The position numbers were made by a program, and so were the translations under genes. 64,000 nucleotides of DNA. It comes from Paulinella micropora (lineage: Eukaryota > Cercozoa > Imbricatea > Euglyphida > Paulinellidae). Numbering within the stretch: position 1 is the stretch's first letter; the number at the start of each line of letters is the position of its first letter. The notes beneath the pieces were generated by a model that did not search any database, had not been told where the DNA came from, and worked only from the letters and a program-made list of their open reading frames with translations. Where the stretch lies: contig WBZZ01000631.1 of NCBI GenBank assembly GCA_019918135.1, positions 16,001 to 80,000 on the forward strand, written 5' to 3'. This document shows, one piece after another, positions 40,405 to 50,200 of this stretch.

Positions 40405-41048
40405 GGGACGGGAGGTTTTTTCTTACAGGCGCGGTCCCGCACCCCAATCGTCTTAGGCCCTTACTATTTCTTTGTGGTTTTATTGTCTTGGATTTTAGGT
40501 ACAAAGTTCCTCCTCGAAGCCTCTGCTGCGGCCCCCCCCCTCCTCCCGCCGGCCCCCCCCCCCACCACTGCTTTGGATCTCCGAATGCGGCCCCCCCCCT
40601 CTCCCCGGGCGTTGCACCCAAAAGAAATTCTTAGCTGGATTTTACGACGGTTGGCGCCAAATACCGCGATTTGCGCAAGATTAGACACATTTTTTTCGCC
40701 GCAAATTGCGGCACTTGGCGCCAAAATGTCAGGCAGCTGAAAAAACCATTTTTTTGGTGATTTTGGCAACAACGGAAGGTCAAAGGAAAATTTTCGGGGG
40801 AACGGGGGAGGGCACAAGCACAAAGTCATAGTCCTGCCTTGTTTTTGCTTGTAGACGGTGTCAGCGTGCGCGATCTGGCGGCCAAACTAGCGCGCAGTCT
40901 GTGGTTTTGTACGCCGGATTGAGAGGTAAAATCACGAAAAACGCGGCAGGACACGGCAGGGGCGCGTGGGAAAGACGTTTGGTGCGCCAAACCAGCCGCC
41001 GGCCAGCCACAACTTTCAAAAAAGTCTTTTAATTAAAAAAAGCGTAAC
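40405..41048. repeat. Intergenic repeat with TTGGCGCCAA palindromes, copy 2
   Basis: About 40,630-40,800 matches the copies at 34.6 and 42.3 kb, with TTGGCGCCAA at 40,651-40,660 and again at 40,715-40,724, and GCCGCAAATTGCGGC between them. Its last part (AAAGGAAAATTTTCGGGGG) is shared with 42.4 kb. C runs near 40,537-40,561 precede it. No gene is supported. Confidence 0.75.
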
Positions 41049-41663
41049 TTACTTTATATCAACATTAGGCTCCGACGCCGGGGTTGGGGGGAGGAGGGGC
41101 AAGGCCGGGTGCTTTTTTCTGCGGTGTTTCTGTAAAAGGTGGTTTGCGTAATAAGGCTGGCCACAGTCTTGGCAGGCGTAAGGCCTCTCGAGCGTATGCT
41201 TCCGCCGCGTGTGCATGGCGAGGAGGGCTTGATTAAAAAAGCCCTGTCCGCAGATGTCACACACCCGAGACTTTTCTGCCAAATGCACGCGCCTGACGTG
41301 AACCCGCAGCTGAGCCGCAGCAGGAAAGGTGCGCGGGCAATGCTCGCAAGCAAAGGGCTTTTGTCCCGTGTGTCTTGGCAGGTGCAGTGCGCGTTGTTTG
41401 GCAAGCGCGAAGCTCTTGTCGCAATGTGGACAGGGGAAGGGTTTTTCGGCGGCGTGCATGCGTCGCCGGTGGACAATGACGTCGTAGGATCGTGTGAAGG
41501 CTCGGCCGCAGTCTCCGCAGACATGTTCTTTTCGTCGCGTGGCCGTGGACTGTGGCCGACCCTCCCCGCTGGAGGCTGGCATTGTTAACAGAGGCGAATT
41601 TGTCAGGGGCTCGAGCTCCGTCAAGGGCTCGAGCTCGAGCCAGTATTCGGGGGTGAGTTCCAT
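41049..41663 (-). CDS. C2H2 zinc-finger protein with five fingers
   Basis: Encodes 204 residues from the ATG at 41,663. After about 50 residues of Glu/Leu/Pro-rich sequence, including a repeated LELEPLTE block, come five C2H2 fingers with C-x2-C-x12-H-x3/4-H spacing: CGDC, CPHC, CEHC, CDIC and CQDC. Linkers of the TGQKPFAC and LERPYAC type are close to the Krueppel consensus (TGEKPY). All ligands are intact. Sequence-specific DNA binding is the expected role. Krueppel-type linkers are eukaryote-typical, so the gene may have been captured from a host. Confidence 0.9.
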   Translation of the reverse strand: MELTPEYWLELEPLTELEPLTNSPLLTMPASSGEGRPQSTATRRKEHVCGDCGRAFTRSYDVIVHRRRMHAAEKPFPCPHCDKSFALAKQRALHLPRHTGQKPFACEHCPRTFPAAAQLRVHVRRVHLAEKSRVCDICGQGFFNQALLAMHTRRKHTLERPYACQDCGQPYYANHLLQKHRRKKHPALPLLPPTPASEPNVDIK

Positions 41664-42586
41664 CCTGCCGACCCTTTCCTTTTCTGTTCCGCTAGCGGAC
41701 ACAGAAAGACAAAAATGAGGGGGCGGGTGGCCCCCCCCTCTCTCGCACCCTTGGTACACGGGCGCGCCGGGCGGCCCCCCCCCCACCCACACACACAGCC
41801 GCCGTTACCGTCCACCGTTGGCGCCAACCTTTTTTTTTGCCAACCCGCGATTCTGTGTCTCGACTGTCAGTGCCAATGGCGGCAGGGGGGACAGAATCGT
41901 GGGGGGCAGAAGGCGCAAGGGCGGCGGGGGGGGGCCGGACTCTTTGGGCTTAACGACATGCCCACGTCTTCCGCTACGGTGGTAGCGTTTGGCAATGACT
42001 TTCAAGCAGAATCTTTTTCGGGCAAGAATGGCAGGGCGGGGATTTTTTTCATGTCTTTCCCCGCCCGCGCAGCGTCTCCCGAAAGATTCTGCTTGAAAGT
42101 TATTGCCAGAACCACCGGAAAAAAATATTGCGTGCCCGCGGTTTGCCGCGAATTGTGGCACGCAAGATTTTTCGCCTGCTCTGAGCTTCGCGGCCCCCCC
42201 CCTCCCAATCCCCAACTTCTCCCCTTTCCATTCTTCCCCTCCCGAGCGTTGCCCCACCAATTCTTTTTAGCTGTCTGCCGGTTTGATGACAGTTGGCGCC
42301 AACTGTCGCAAAAATTAGATACACTTTTTCTGCCGCAAATTGCGGCACGCAGCCAAGATTTCTTTTTTTTGGCGAAATGGTCGGCAATCGAAATTTTAAC
42401 CAAAGGAAAATTTTCGGGGGAACGGGGGCGGGGAAGGCTGTCTTCTGTTGGCCGGCCCCCCTTCCACCTATCCAGGCCATGTTGGATGGCTTCTTTGAGC
42501 TCCACGGCCCCCCCCCCTCCTGTGTCTGTAAAATATGTATTTTAAAAAAAAGAAAAAACAAAAGGGGGAACCGAGTTCAAACCAGC
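41664..42586. repeat. Repeat-dense intergenic region with hairpin and palindromes
   Basis: A CACCCTTGGTACACGGGCGCG block (41,747-41,768) and a TTGGCGCCAACCTTTTTTTT block (41,818-41,838) recur at 44,350 and 44,430. Inverted arms of about 30 bases (41,991-42,022 and 42,078-42,107) share CTTTCAAGCAGAATCTTT. A third copy of the 34.6/40.6-kb repeat spans about 42,270-42,440 with TTGGCGCCAA at 42,293-42,302. Open frames across it are shadows. The LRR gene starts right after. Confidence 0.8.
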
Positions 42587-44212
42587 ATGTCCAAGCGCCG
42601 GAAAGTGGACGTCCCGCGCACCGATGATGTGCGCACCCTGTTGGATTTGCCAGCCGATGTGTGGGAAGTGGTCTTTCCTTTGGTGTCCGGCAGCCCTGCC
42701 TGGCTGTATGCGGTGTGGATCCCCGCGTGCAAGCAAACGCGCGACATGCCGCGCCCAAAAAGCTGGCCGAGCCTGAAGATTCGCGCGGGCAGTCCCCCGA
42801 TCCCCGCCGCACGATGGGCTGAATGGCGCGAAATCACTAGCGTGACCATTGACAAAAAGCTGCCGGCCGACAGGCTGTCGATCCTGGCACAGATCCACGA
42901 AGCCCAGACTTGCGTGCACGGCCTGTTGCTCCCCCACAACCTAGTGGATCTCGAACTACGAGAGGCAGCGAAGGTCACTGGCTTGCAGAGGCTGGGCTCC
43001 CAGGAGCCGGTGCTAGAAACCAAGGAAGGTGGTTTGGCTAGCGCTGAATGGCGTAGTGGAGGGGCTTGGTGCGACCGTTGGCTGAACCTTGATCGCTGCA
43101 CGGAAGTCAGCTCCGAAGCGCTAGCCGCTTACCTGACGCAGGTCCGGCCGCGCACCCTGTTGCTTACCGGACTCAACCCGTTCCTAAGTAGACCCCGGAC
43201 CATCGCGTCCGCCGGCAGCTGCTTGCGGCAGCTCAGTCTTCGTAACTGCCCAACGCTCGAAGACCTCCGCTGGTTGGCGCCCCTAACTGAATTGCAGACC
43301 TTGGACCTGACCAACTGTTCTAGTATCACAGACGACGCTCTGGCCGTGGTGGCTGGTCTGCAAAGGTTAACGCGGCTCAACCTTGGTCATTGCGGCCATT
43401 TGGCTGCGCAAAGCCTAGCACGCTTGTCGGGCCTGACAAGTTTGATCTATCTAAATCTTAGCTCTTCCCACAGACTGACTGATGTTTCGTTTCTGGGGAG
43501 CCTCTGTGGGCTACAAAAGCTGCGGCTGGGTGGCTGCAACCTCCGCAACGAGCAACTGCACCCGCTCTCGGGCCTGAACAATCTACGATTTCTCGACCTA
43601 CAAAACAATTTTATGTTCTCTGACGAGGGGCTCCGGCATTTGTGCAGTCTAGTGCATTTGGAACGTCTAATCTTGGATTCGTTGCGTGCAATGACAGGCG
43701 CGGGGTTCGTGTATTTGCGGGACCTGCACAATCTGCAGCATCTGAGCCTCTACCACTGTACCAATCTCAATGGGGCGCACTTCCGAAATCTTCCGTACGG
43801 ACTGCGGCATTTAGACCTCACTTTGTGCACCGGCCTCACCGGCAATGCGGTAGGACATTTGCAGCACCTGGCAGAGCTGCGCAGCCTAAACCTAACTCGG
43901 ACAAATGTTACCTCTGCCTGGTTCCAGAATTGTGTACAGCTGGTTAACCTTGAACATCTGGTGTTAGACGCCTGTGCGGAGCTTGATAATGGCGTATTTC
44001 AATATCTAGCTCCCCTCCACAAGCTAAAACAATTAAGTATTGTATCTTGCCGCAAGCTCAAACGCACAGCTATTAGAGCCTTCAAGATTCGGCGCCCCGA
44101 TGTGGTCATTTTCGCAAACGACGACGACGACGAAGAAGAAGAAGAAGAAGAAGAAGAAGAAGAAGAAGAAGATAACCCTCCCCTCCATCCTCCGCAACGC
44201 TCCCTGATTTAA
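42587..44212 (+). CDS. Leucine-rich repeat protein with F-box-like start and acidic tail
   Basis: Encodes 541 residues from the ATG at 42,587; the longer in-frame extension to 42,293 lies in repeat DNA. Residues about 18-50 (LLDLPADVWEVVFPLVSG) look like a short F-box. From about residue 175 there are at least 12 cysteine-containing LRRs of the FBXL type (for example LQTLDLTNCSSITDDAL). The C-terminus is an uninterrupted acidic tract encoded by a (GAA)n-rich run at 44,118-44,172. The paralogues at 17.7 and 27.9 kb lack that tail. A ubiquitin-ligase adaptor role is inferred. Confidence 0.82.
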   Translation: MSKRRKVDVPRTDDVRTLLDLPADVWEVVFPLVSGSPAWLYAVWIPACKQTRDMPRPKSWPSLKIRAGSPPIPAARWAEWREITSVTIDKKLPADRLSILAQIHEAQTCVHGLLLPHNLVDLELREAAKVTGLQRLGSQEPVLETKEGGLASAEWRSGGAWCDRWLNLDRCTEVSSEALAAYLTQVRPRTLLLTGLNPFLSRPRTIASAGSCLRQLSLRNCPTLEDLRWLAPLTELQTLDLTNCSSITDDALAVVAGLQRLTRLNLGHCGHLAAQSLARLSGLTSLIYLNLSSSHRLTDVSFLGSLCGLQKLRLGGCNLRNEQLHPLSGLNNLRFLDLQNNFMFSDEGLRHLCSLVHLERLILDSLRAMTGAGFVYLRDLHNLQHLSLYHCTNLNGAHFRNLPYGLRHLDLTLCTGLTGNAVGHLQHLAELRSLNLTRTNVTSAWFQNCVQLVNLEHLVLDACAELDNGVFQYLAPLHKLKQLSIVSCRKLKRTAIRAFKIRRPDVVIFANDDDDEEEEEEEEEEEEEDNPPLHPPQRSLI

Positions 44213-44626
44213 ACGAAAGATGACCACACCGTCTATCTTTTAGTTTTTTTGTTTTCATTCGCGGTTTGGCCTTGGTGTCATACAGTGGCCCCCCCCATTT
44301 CCCCATGCACTTCCATTAAAATCAAGCGCAACCCTTTTCTGCAATTCGCACCCTTGGTACACGGGCGCGCGGGGTGGTCTCTTTTCAACAGTTGGCCCCC
44401 CCCCTTTTATCACAGCGGGCTCCCGACCATTGGCGCCAACCTTTTTTTTTGCCAACCCGCGATTCTGTCTCTCGACTGTCTTCTGTTGGCCGGCCCCCCC
44501 CCACCTATCTAGGCCATATTTCTTCGAGCTCCACGGCCCCCCCCCACACTTCCACTTTCGCGCCCCCCCCCCCGTGTGAGACACAGCGCACCTCTCAAAC
44601 AAAAACGTACACCACGAACTTCGCTG
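44213..44626. repeat. Intergenic repeat modules shared with 41.7 and 53.5 kb
   Basis: The block ACCGTCTATCTTTTAG with TTTTCATTCGCGG and GGTGTCATACAGTGGCCCC (44,227-44,297) recurs at 53,500-53,570. The CACCCTTGGTACACGGGCGCG and TTGGCGCCAACC blocks recur from 41.7 kb, and CTTCTGTTGGCCGGCCCC with CACCTATC(T/C)AGGCCAT recurs from 42.45 kb. C runs join the modules. No gene is seen. Confidence 0.8.
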
Positions 44627-45337
44627 ATGGATCCGCTTGAACCGGAGGACGCCAGAGCTCATGGCGTAGAGGAGTTTCAAAAACTGTCGGCCATGAAGTT
44701 TATTCAGGCCAAGCTGTCCCAAATTACCTTCGAGTGGCCGGCGTGCCGTTGTGCGCAGGCCTGCCGCCTAGCCCACCGGAAAAAATTCGAAGGGTGCAGT
44801 GCAGAGATTTCAAGGGCTTTGGGCTCTCTGGCTCAAAAGCCAATCGGTCTGACGCCGGAGGAAGCCAAGTACAGGCCCGACGTGACTATACTAGACGGTC
44901 GCGGAAGCCCCGCAGCGTTTGTCGCGCTCACACGATTGGAGGCAAAGCACTGGCGGGCTTTTTATAAATTTCCGCAAGTGGCAGGCCTCCAAATTAACTT
45001 GGGCCCCAAGATACAATCGTGCGGGGCAGAAGGAGGCTATGTGTTGCGGGACGTCGGTAGCTGGCGGCCACTGGCAGAATGCCTGGCTTGTGCCAAACAA
45101 AACCAGGCCGCGGTAGACGCCGCGACGGCCGAACCAAGACGGTCCGCGAGGGGTCGTGAGATGTACGAGGCCCTGGAGAGCAGGCTGCGCCACCAGCCCT
45201 CGGTCGAGCGCGTCAAAAACCCGCTGCTTCAAGGGGGCCTGCCTGCGTGGCTGTCAGACGACGAAGCGGCCGTGATGCCGATCTTGAGCTACACACCAGG
45301 CGCTAAGCAGAATGTTGGTTTGCTGACTTGGAGCTAA
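44627..45337 (+). CDS. CoiA-like paralogue, single degenerate core
   Basis: Encodes 236 residues from the ATG at 44,627. Residues about 22-150 align with both cores of the 3.5-kb gene: AKLSQITFEW, FEGCSA, YRPDVTILD and the W-x-A-(F/Y)-x-KFPQV block. The strand that carries Glu in those cores reads AFVALTR here, so the predicted catalytic Glu is missing. The N-terminal CxxC/HFFH part is absent. This copy is therefore probably inactive as a nuclease and may bind or regulate. No frame break. Confidence 0.7.
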   Translation: MDPLEPEDARAHGVEEFQKLSAMKFIQAKLSQITFEWPACRCAQACRLAHRKKFEGCSAEISRALGSLAQKPIGLTPEEAKYRPDVTILDGRGSPAAFVALTRLEAKHWRAFYKFPQVAGLQINLGPKIQSCGAEGGYVLRDVGSWRPLAECLACAKQNQAAVDAATAEPRRSARGREMYEALESRLRHQPSVERVKNPLLQGGLPAWLSDDEAAVMPILSYTPGAKQNVGLLTWS

Positions 45338-45672
45338 ACACAGCCTTTCACCGCTTCTTTTTTTTCGCAGACACTTCCTCTTCCCCTCCAAAGGAGAGGA
45401 CGGCCCCCCCTCCCTTCCGGAGAAAGAATTTGTTTCAAATTAAAAAAGTTTAGCCACACAACTCTTCGTACCCCCACCTGGGGGGAGTGCAAACTAACAA
45501 GGAGGGGGGGGGGTAGGTCGCAAAGTCCCCCCCCCTCTCTCTCTCTCTCTCTCTTAGACGCACTTTTGCTCAGCAAAGGACGGGGGGTCCGAATGATACT
45601 AAGCGCGCACAAAAAAAACGAGCGCTAACGCGAGAGGTGACGCAAAAAAACCAAAGAAGCAAAAGTGTACAC
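45338..45672. other. Intergenic region with (CT)n and C/G runs
   Basis: Holds a G run near 45,505-45,512, a C run near 45,527-45,534 and a (CT)n tract at about 45,535-45,555. I see no gene. It must contain the promoter of the 45.7-kb gene. Confidence 0.4.
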
Positions 45673-46485
45673 ATGTCGGGAACGACCACAGCAGAACAAC
45701 CGCCCAGCTCGCTAGCTCAGGCCGCCTCCGGCGCGTCCCGTAGCGAGGAAGAGCTGCTAGAGACCAGAATTGGCGGCCCGGCTCGAACTGGCCCTTGTAA
45801 AAGGCGGCGGTTGCAGCTCAGCCGCATCAACGCAAAGCCGCCCGTCACTTTGGAACGCATCCTGTGCGCGTCTTTGCTGCGCCAGGTCGTGCTCGCCGCG
45901 GTCGGCCCCGAGCCCCCGAAGACTGAGGGGGGAGTCGCGGCCCGTGCCGCCTACTACCGACAGGCCGCCAGGCTCGCGCGTGTGTGCCGAGCCTTCCAGC
46001 GCATCGTCGTCGATGCGCTCTCGCGCGCGGACGAGCTCGACCAGCGGGCCACGCTGATATTCTACGGCATGCTCCAAGCCAAGCCCTGGCTTAGCCTCAA
46101 TTACGTCAGACGAGAAATTCTTTTTATGCCCAGCCCCATGCTCCGTCAAGTCTACCGCGGCCGGCCGCGGCGGCGGCGGCGGGCTGACTCCGATGATGAC
46201 GACCGCCTCACCGACGACTGCCTGACAGACGAACGCGCGTACCTCCGCCGGGAACTCCCGCCCGAAAGCTTCCGGCACCGCCAGGTGGCCACCAGGCGCC
46301 CCGGCGCCGAGCCCCGGCTCGTCGAAGAGGTCTGCTCCAGCAGGCTGGCGGGCTTCCTGGCGGAAACCATGCTCCTGCACAAGATCCGCGAACACATCCA
46401 AGTCCTCCGCGAACTCAAGAAGCTGCGCGCTCAACGCGACCGGCGCGCTCTCGACAGTCGCGCAAATGTCAAAAAGCTAGCGTAA
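45673..46485 (+). CDS. Possible F-box protein, Arg-rich
   Basis: Encodes 270 residues from the ATG at 45,673; a GTG further up is less likely. After a Ser/Ala-rich start, residues about 56-110 (RILCASLLRQVVLAAVG, then AARLARVCRAFQRIVVDAL) fit the F-box pattern of a Leu-rich helix followed by a V-C-x2-(F/W) helix. The rest is rich in Arg, Asp and Leu with an RRRRR-DSDDDD segment. No LRRs follow, unlike the other F-box-like genes. The assignment is by pattern only. Confidence 0.5.
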   Translation: MSGTTTAEQPPSSLAQAASGASRSEEELLETRIGGPARTGPCKRRRLQLSRINAKPPVTLERILCASLLRQVVLAAVGPEPPKTEGGVAARAAYYRQAARLARVCRAFQRIVVDALSRADELDQRATLIFYGMLQAKPWLSLNYVRREILFMPSPMLRQVYRGRPRRRRRADSDDDDRLTDDCLTDERAYLRRELPPESFRHRQVATRRPGAEPRLVEEVCSSRLAGFLAETMLLHKIREHIQVLRELKKLRAQRDRRALDSRANVKKLA

Positions 46486-47239
46486 GAACTTTCCTGTGCC
46501 AAGAAAGAAAAGTCTTTGGCTCTTAAGTTTTCTTTTTAAGTACAACAAAACTACCCGGCAAAAGGACCGGAACACACACATCCGGCTTTTTTTAAATTTA
46601 TTCAAAGCCCAGCAATAAACGATGGGGGAGTGGAGAAAAGGCAGTAGTGAGTAGGAAAAAGGCAGTAGTGAGTAGGAAAAAGGCAATAGTCAGTAGCAAA
46701 AGGGCAGTAGTCAAGAGAAAAAGGCAATCCTCTGTGCGCGGCGCGGGGGGCTGATTGACCGCCCCCTCAAAAGCATTTCTGCCCCCTATATTTATAGACA
46801 TCACTTTTGGTACCACATCAGCGCCCCGCGCCGCAAAGTCCGGTGATACTTTCTTCTAGTCCGCAAAAAGCGGTGAAATTTCCGCGAACTAGAAGAAACG
46901 GCCGCAAAACACGGTAAATCTTTGCGGACTAGAGAAACGACCGCAAAAGCAGGTGAATTTTCCGCTGCATTTTGCAAAAAGGGGGGGGGGCCAAGCTAGT
47001 GAAAATGCAGCGCATCCGGTTGAAAAGCAGGTGAAGGTTCTTGTGGCGAGCAGGAAAAGAGGCTAGAATTTTCCCCTTGTTCATAATTTCATCTTCTCGT
47101 ACACTTTACTAGCGCCCCCCTTGGGCTAGAGTGCACATGTAACTAAGAAAGTGCACACGAAATTAAGAGAAAAGTTTTATTGATGCTCAAGCTTTTACGA
47201 GAATCTCTGTAGAAAAATGTGGGACCGGCACACAAACAA
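46486..47239. repeat. Intergenic region with two short tandem repeats
   Basis: At about 46,638-46,730 a 20-base unit (AAAAGGCAGTAGTGAGTAGG) is repeated four to five times. At about 46,845-46,970 a degenerate 40-50-base unit with CTAG, CCGCAAA, GGTGAA and TTCCGC blocks occurs three to four times. A G run lies near 46,980. No gene is supported; short Leu-rich frames arise from the first repeat. Confidence 0.7.
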
Positions 47240-50200
47240 CTACAAATATGCGCTTTTTCTCTTAGTCACTGGGTAATCCCCTACAGGTGGGTAGGCAGAC
47301 AGTGTGCATTCTTCTGCAGTTCGAAAGGCGTCTATGCCCTGCAGCATGTCGGGTTTCAATTCATATCGTGAGAAGGTTTTGCCGCCTTCTTTGAACTGGC
47401 CATCAGAACGCCCCGGGTTGATCACGCGGACTAGTTGACAGGGCAACACAGCCCGCAGCACCTGTGCACTTTGGCTGATGGCGTGTTGGGCAGGTAGGGT
47501 CTTGGGTGGTCGGGCTTGGAGCAGCTCGGTGACGTAGCGCCCCGGCTTCCATTTGGCTACCACCCTAGGCAGTTCCTCCAGTATCCGACGCAGGCAATCC
47601 GTGATGGCGGGCAGATCTAGGTTAAGTGTTGTCAGCCTCACTGTCTCCGGCGGTGCGCCCTTCTGTATGTCGAGCGTCAGTGCTCTGAGAAGACGAGCAA
47701 CAGCGGCCGCGACGGGTAGGATGACTTTATGCTGGTCGAAGAGAGCAACGAAACTGCCTGGTTTATGCTCTTGTTGGCATATCTCGTGTAGATTGCATTC
47801 TCGTAGAAGCTTGAGCAGACGGCAGCGGGCGGCAAAGTCTGTCCGTTCGCACTCTCGTACCGTATCCCAGCCTGGTCGTAGGTGTGGGAACGCCGCCGCA
47901 AAAACGAACAGAGAACGTTTGTCAGCGTGCAGTTCCTGTGCGACCTCTGGGTTCTGGGCACGGAGAGTGCGCTCCTCGTCGTTCAGCAGTCCGTTGGACA
48001 GACGCTTGGCTTCTTCCGCAATCTGTTCTGGTGTGAGCACTTGTTCCTCTTGTTTTTCACTGCTGGTTGTCATTTGCTGCCGCGCGTGGTAGGCCGCGAC
48101 CAGTCTTTGCTCGGTGGCTGTGCGGCTCGCCAGGCGTTGGTCCCTGGCAGTGCGCAAAGCGAGCAGTAGCTCGGTTTGCGCATTTTTGGCGGCCGCCTTT
48201 TGCGCGTCGTGCTGCACACTGTCTTCTACTGTCGGCGCGGTCTCTTGTAAATGGTCTGGGAGCAAGAAGTCGTGCCGAGTTTGGGCGGGCGGGAGGCGGA
48301 GCCGAGAGTAGTCTACAAAAGCAGGTGACTTGAGACCCATCTGCCGCAGGAACCAGAGAAGTTCACGCAGCGCGAAATGACGACTGCGCGCGGCCGCCAG
48401 CGTGTTGTAAGAAGCGCAGAGTGCGATCCAGCCATCCGCCTTGCGCCAGTGCATGTTGTCTGCCGCGGGCCTTTGCGCGGCCCAGTCGCTGTGAACGCCG
48501 TAGACTTTCTCCGTGGCCACGGTGTGCTCTTCCTCGCGGTCGATGCTCTGGCGGATCTGGGCCAGCGTGTCGGGCCCCCTGCTGGAGGACAGTGGCCGCG
48601 AGATGCAGATGTGCCACTGGCGCAGCCGCAGAAAACGAACTCGTCCCGCCATCTGCATGTAGTTGAGCATGGGCACGAGGTTGTTGCTGAGGTAACTAAA
48701 CATGGCCGAGAAATACTGGGCGGAAAAATCGAAGCCCACGGTGAGCACGCTGGTGAAGATCACAACGTCTACTTTCATCCACTCTTGCACTATCTGGTCG
48801 TGCGTGCGCTTGAAGTCCGAGAGCCGTTCGCTCCCTTGGTGGTAGAGCAGAACCTTGAGCCCAGGAATCTGGCCTCCAGTTTGCGCTTGAGCAGGCGGGC
48901 CTGGCGCTTGGTGCCGTGTGCCACCGCCACGCGTTGTCCCCTGGACAACGCGAGCTCGAGGGCTCGGTGGATACTCTTGGCGCCGCGGTGGATGAACACG
49001 TCTCGCTGCATGTGCTCGGTGTGCTGGTTGAGGTAGAAGACGGTGTTCTGGGGCGTGGCGCGCCCTCCGTCGGTCCAGCGCTGGTTGAAATCGTCTGGCG
49101 CGGGGGGCGCGTTGAGGATTGCCTGCAAAACGCGGATGGTCTTCTGCCCCAGGAAAGCGTCCATGGCTAGGACACAGCGACTGCTGCGGAGCACGCGCGC
49201 AAACATGGCGGCGTTCTGTTGGTTGAGGTTGCCCGTGCACAGCCCGGCCGTAACGTTGAAGAGGGTGGATTCGCTCTCGTCCAGCACTACTAGGTCGAAC
49301 GGGGCTTTGCCGATGAGCTTGTGCAAGGATTCGTACTGGTAGACAACCTTGTGAGGATCCCGCTTGCTTGACTTCTTCGGCAGGTCCTGGTAGAAGGCTA
49401 TCTTGATGCCTGCCTTCTGCAACTCGAGCTCGAGACGTTGGTGCAGGCTGGCATCGAAGGTAATCCGGGGGCCTATCATCAGGCAGCGGAACGCTTGCCC
49501 CCGGCGCAGCTGTGACAAGGCCCGTAGCTCTTGCGCGGAGAAGAAGTCGTCCGGGTTGTGACCCTCGATACCCAGCAAAAGACGGGCCAACGCCTCTGTC
49601 TTGCCGGTCCCCATGCAAGCACGCAGGAAGACGAGCCTGGCCCCTTCCGGCAGGGCCAGCTTGCGCACCCAGCGCGAGTCGTATTCGACATAGATGCACT
49701 CTGCGCGGGTGCCAAAGTCGTGGGCCTGCTCGCCGCCGTCGTAAGCCTGGTTGGCGGAATGCGGAAAAAGAAAGCGGAAAACGCCCGGCCGGGCCGCGCG
49801 CAGCTCGGCCCCGGCGATGTCGGCTGCCGACGCGTCGGGCGGGAGTTCGGGGGCGCGGCACCGGACGGGCGGGTCGGCCAGACGACGTTTCTTGCGCTTG
49901 GGCTTCCGCCCGTCCGGTGCCTCGCAAACGCGCACTGCTGCAGCCACCAGGCATAGTCATCCCGGCAGATGCGCCGGATCGCGCTTGTGCAGTCAGGGCA
50001 GGGAACCAGAAAAAGGTCCGAGCGGTGATAGCGGGGCGCGGGGACCGCACATTGCGGGCTGGCTTCTTTTTCCTCTGGCGCTTCCTCTTCGTCGGCCCTG
50101 CGCCGTCGTCCTGACGAAGGTCCTCCTCAGCGTCGTCGTCTGCTGCCTCTGTGTCAGGCCCGCCTGGCTTGAGCGAACCGGCGATCTGGATGTGCTGTAG

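Noticed and set aside
48860-49930. Middle of the 1,250-codon minus-strand frame at 47.2-51.0 kb as real coding sequence
   Set aside because: That stretch is Arg/Pro-rich nonsense, while another frame over the same bases carries helicase motifs I and II.
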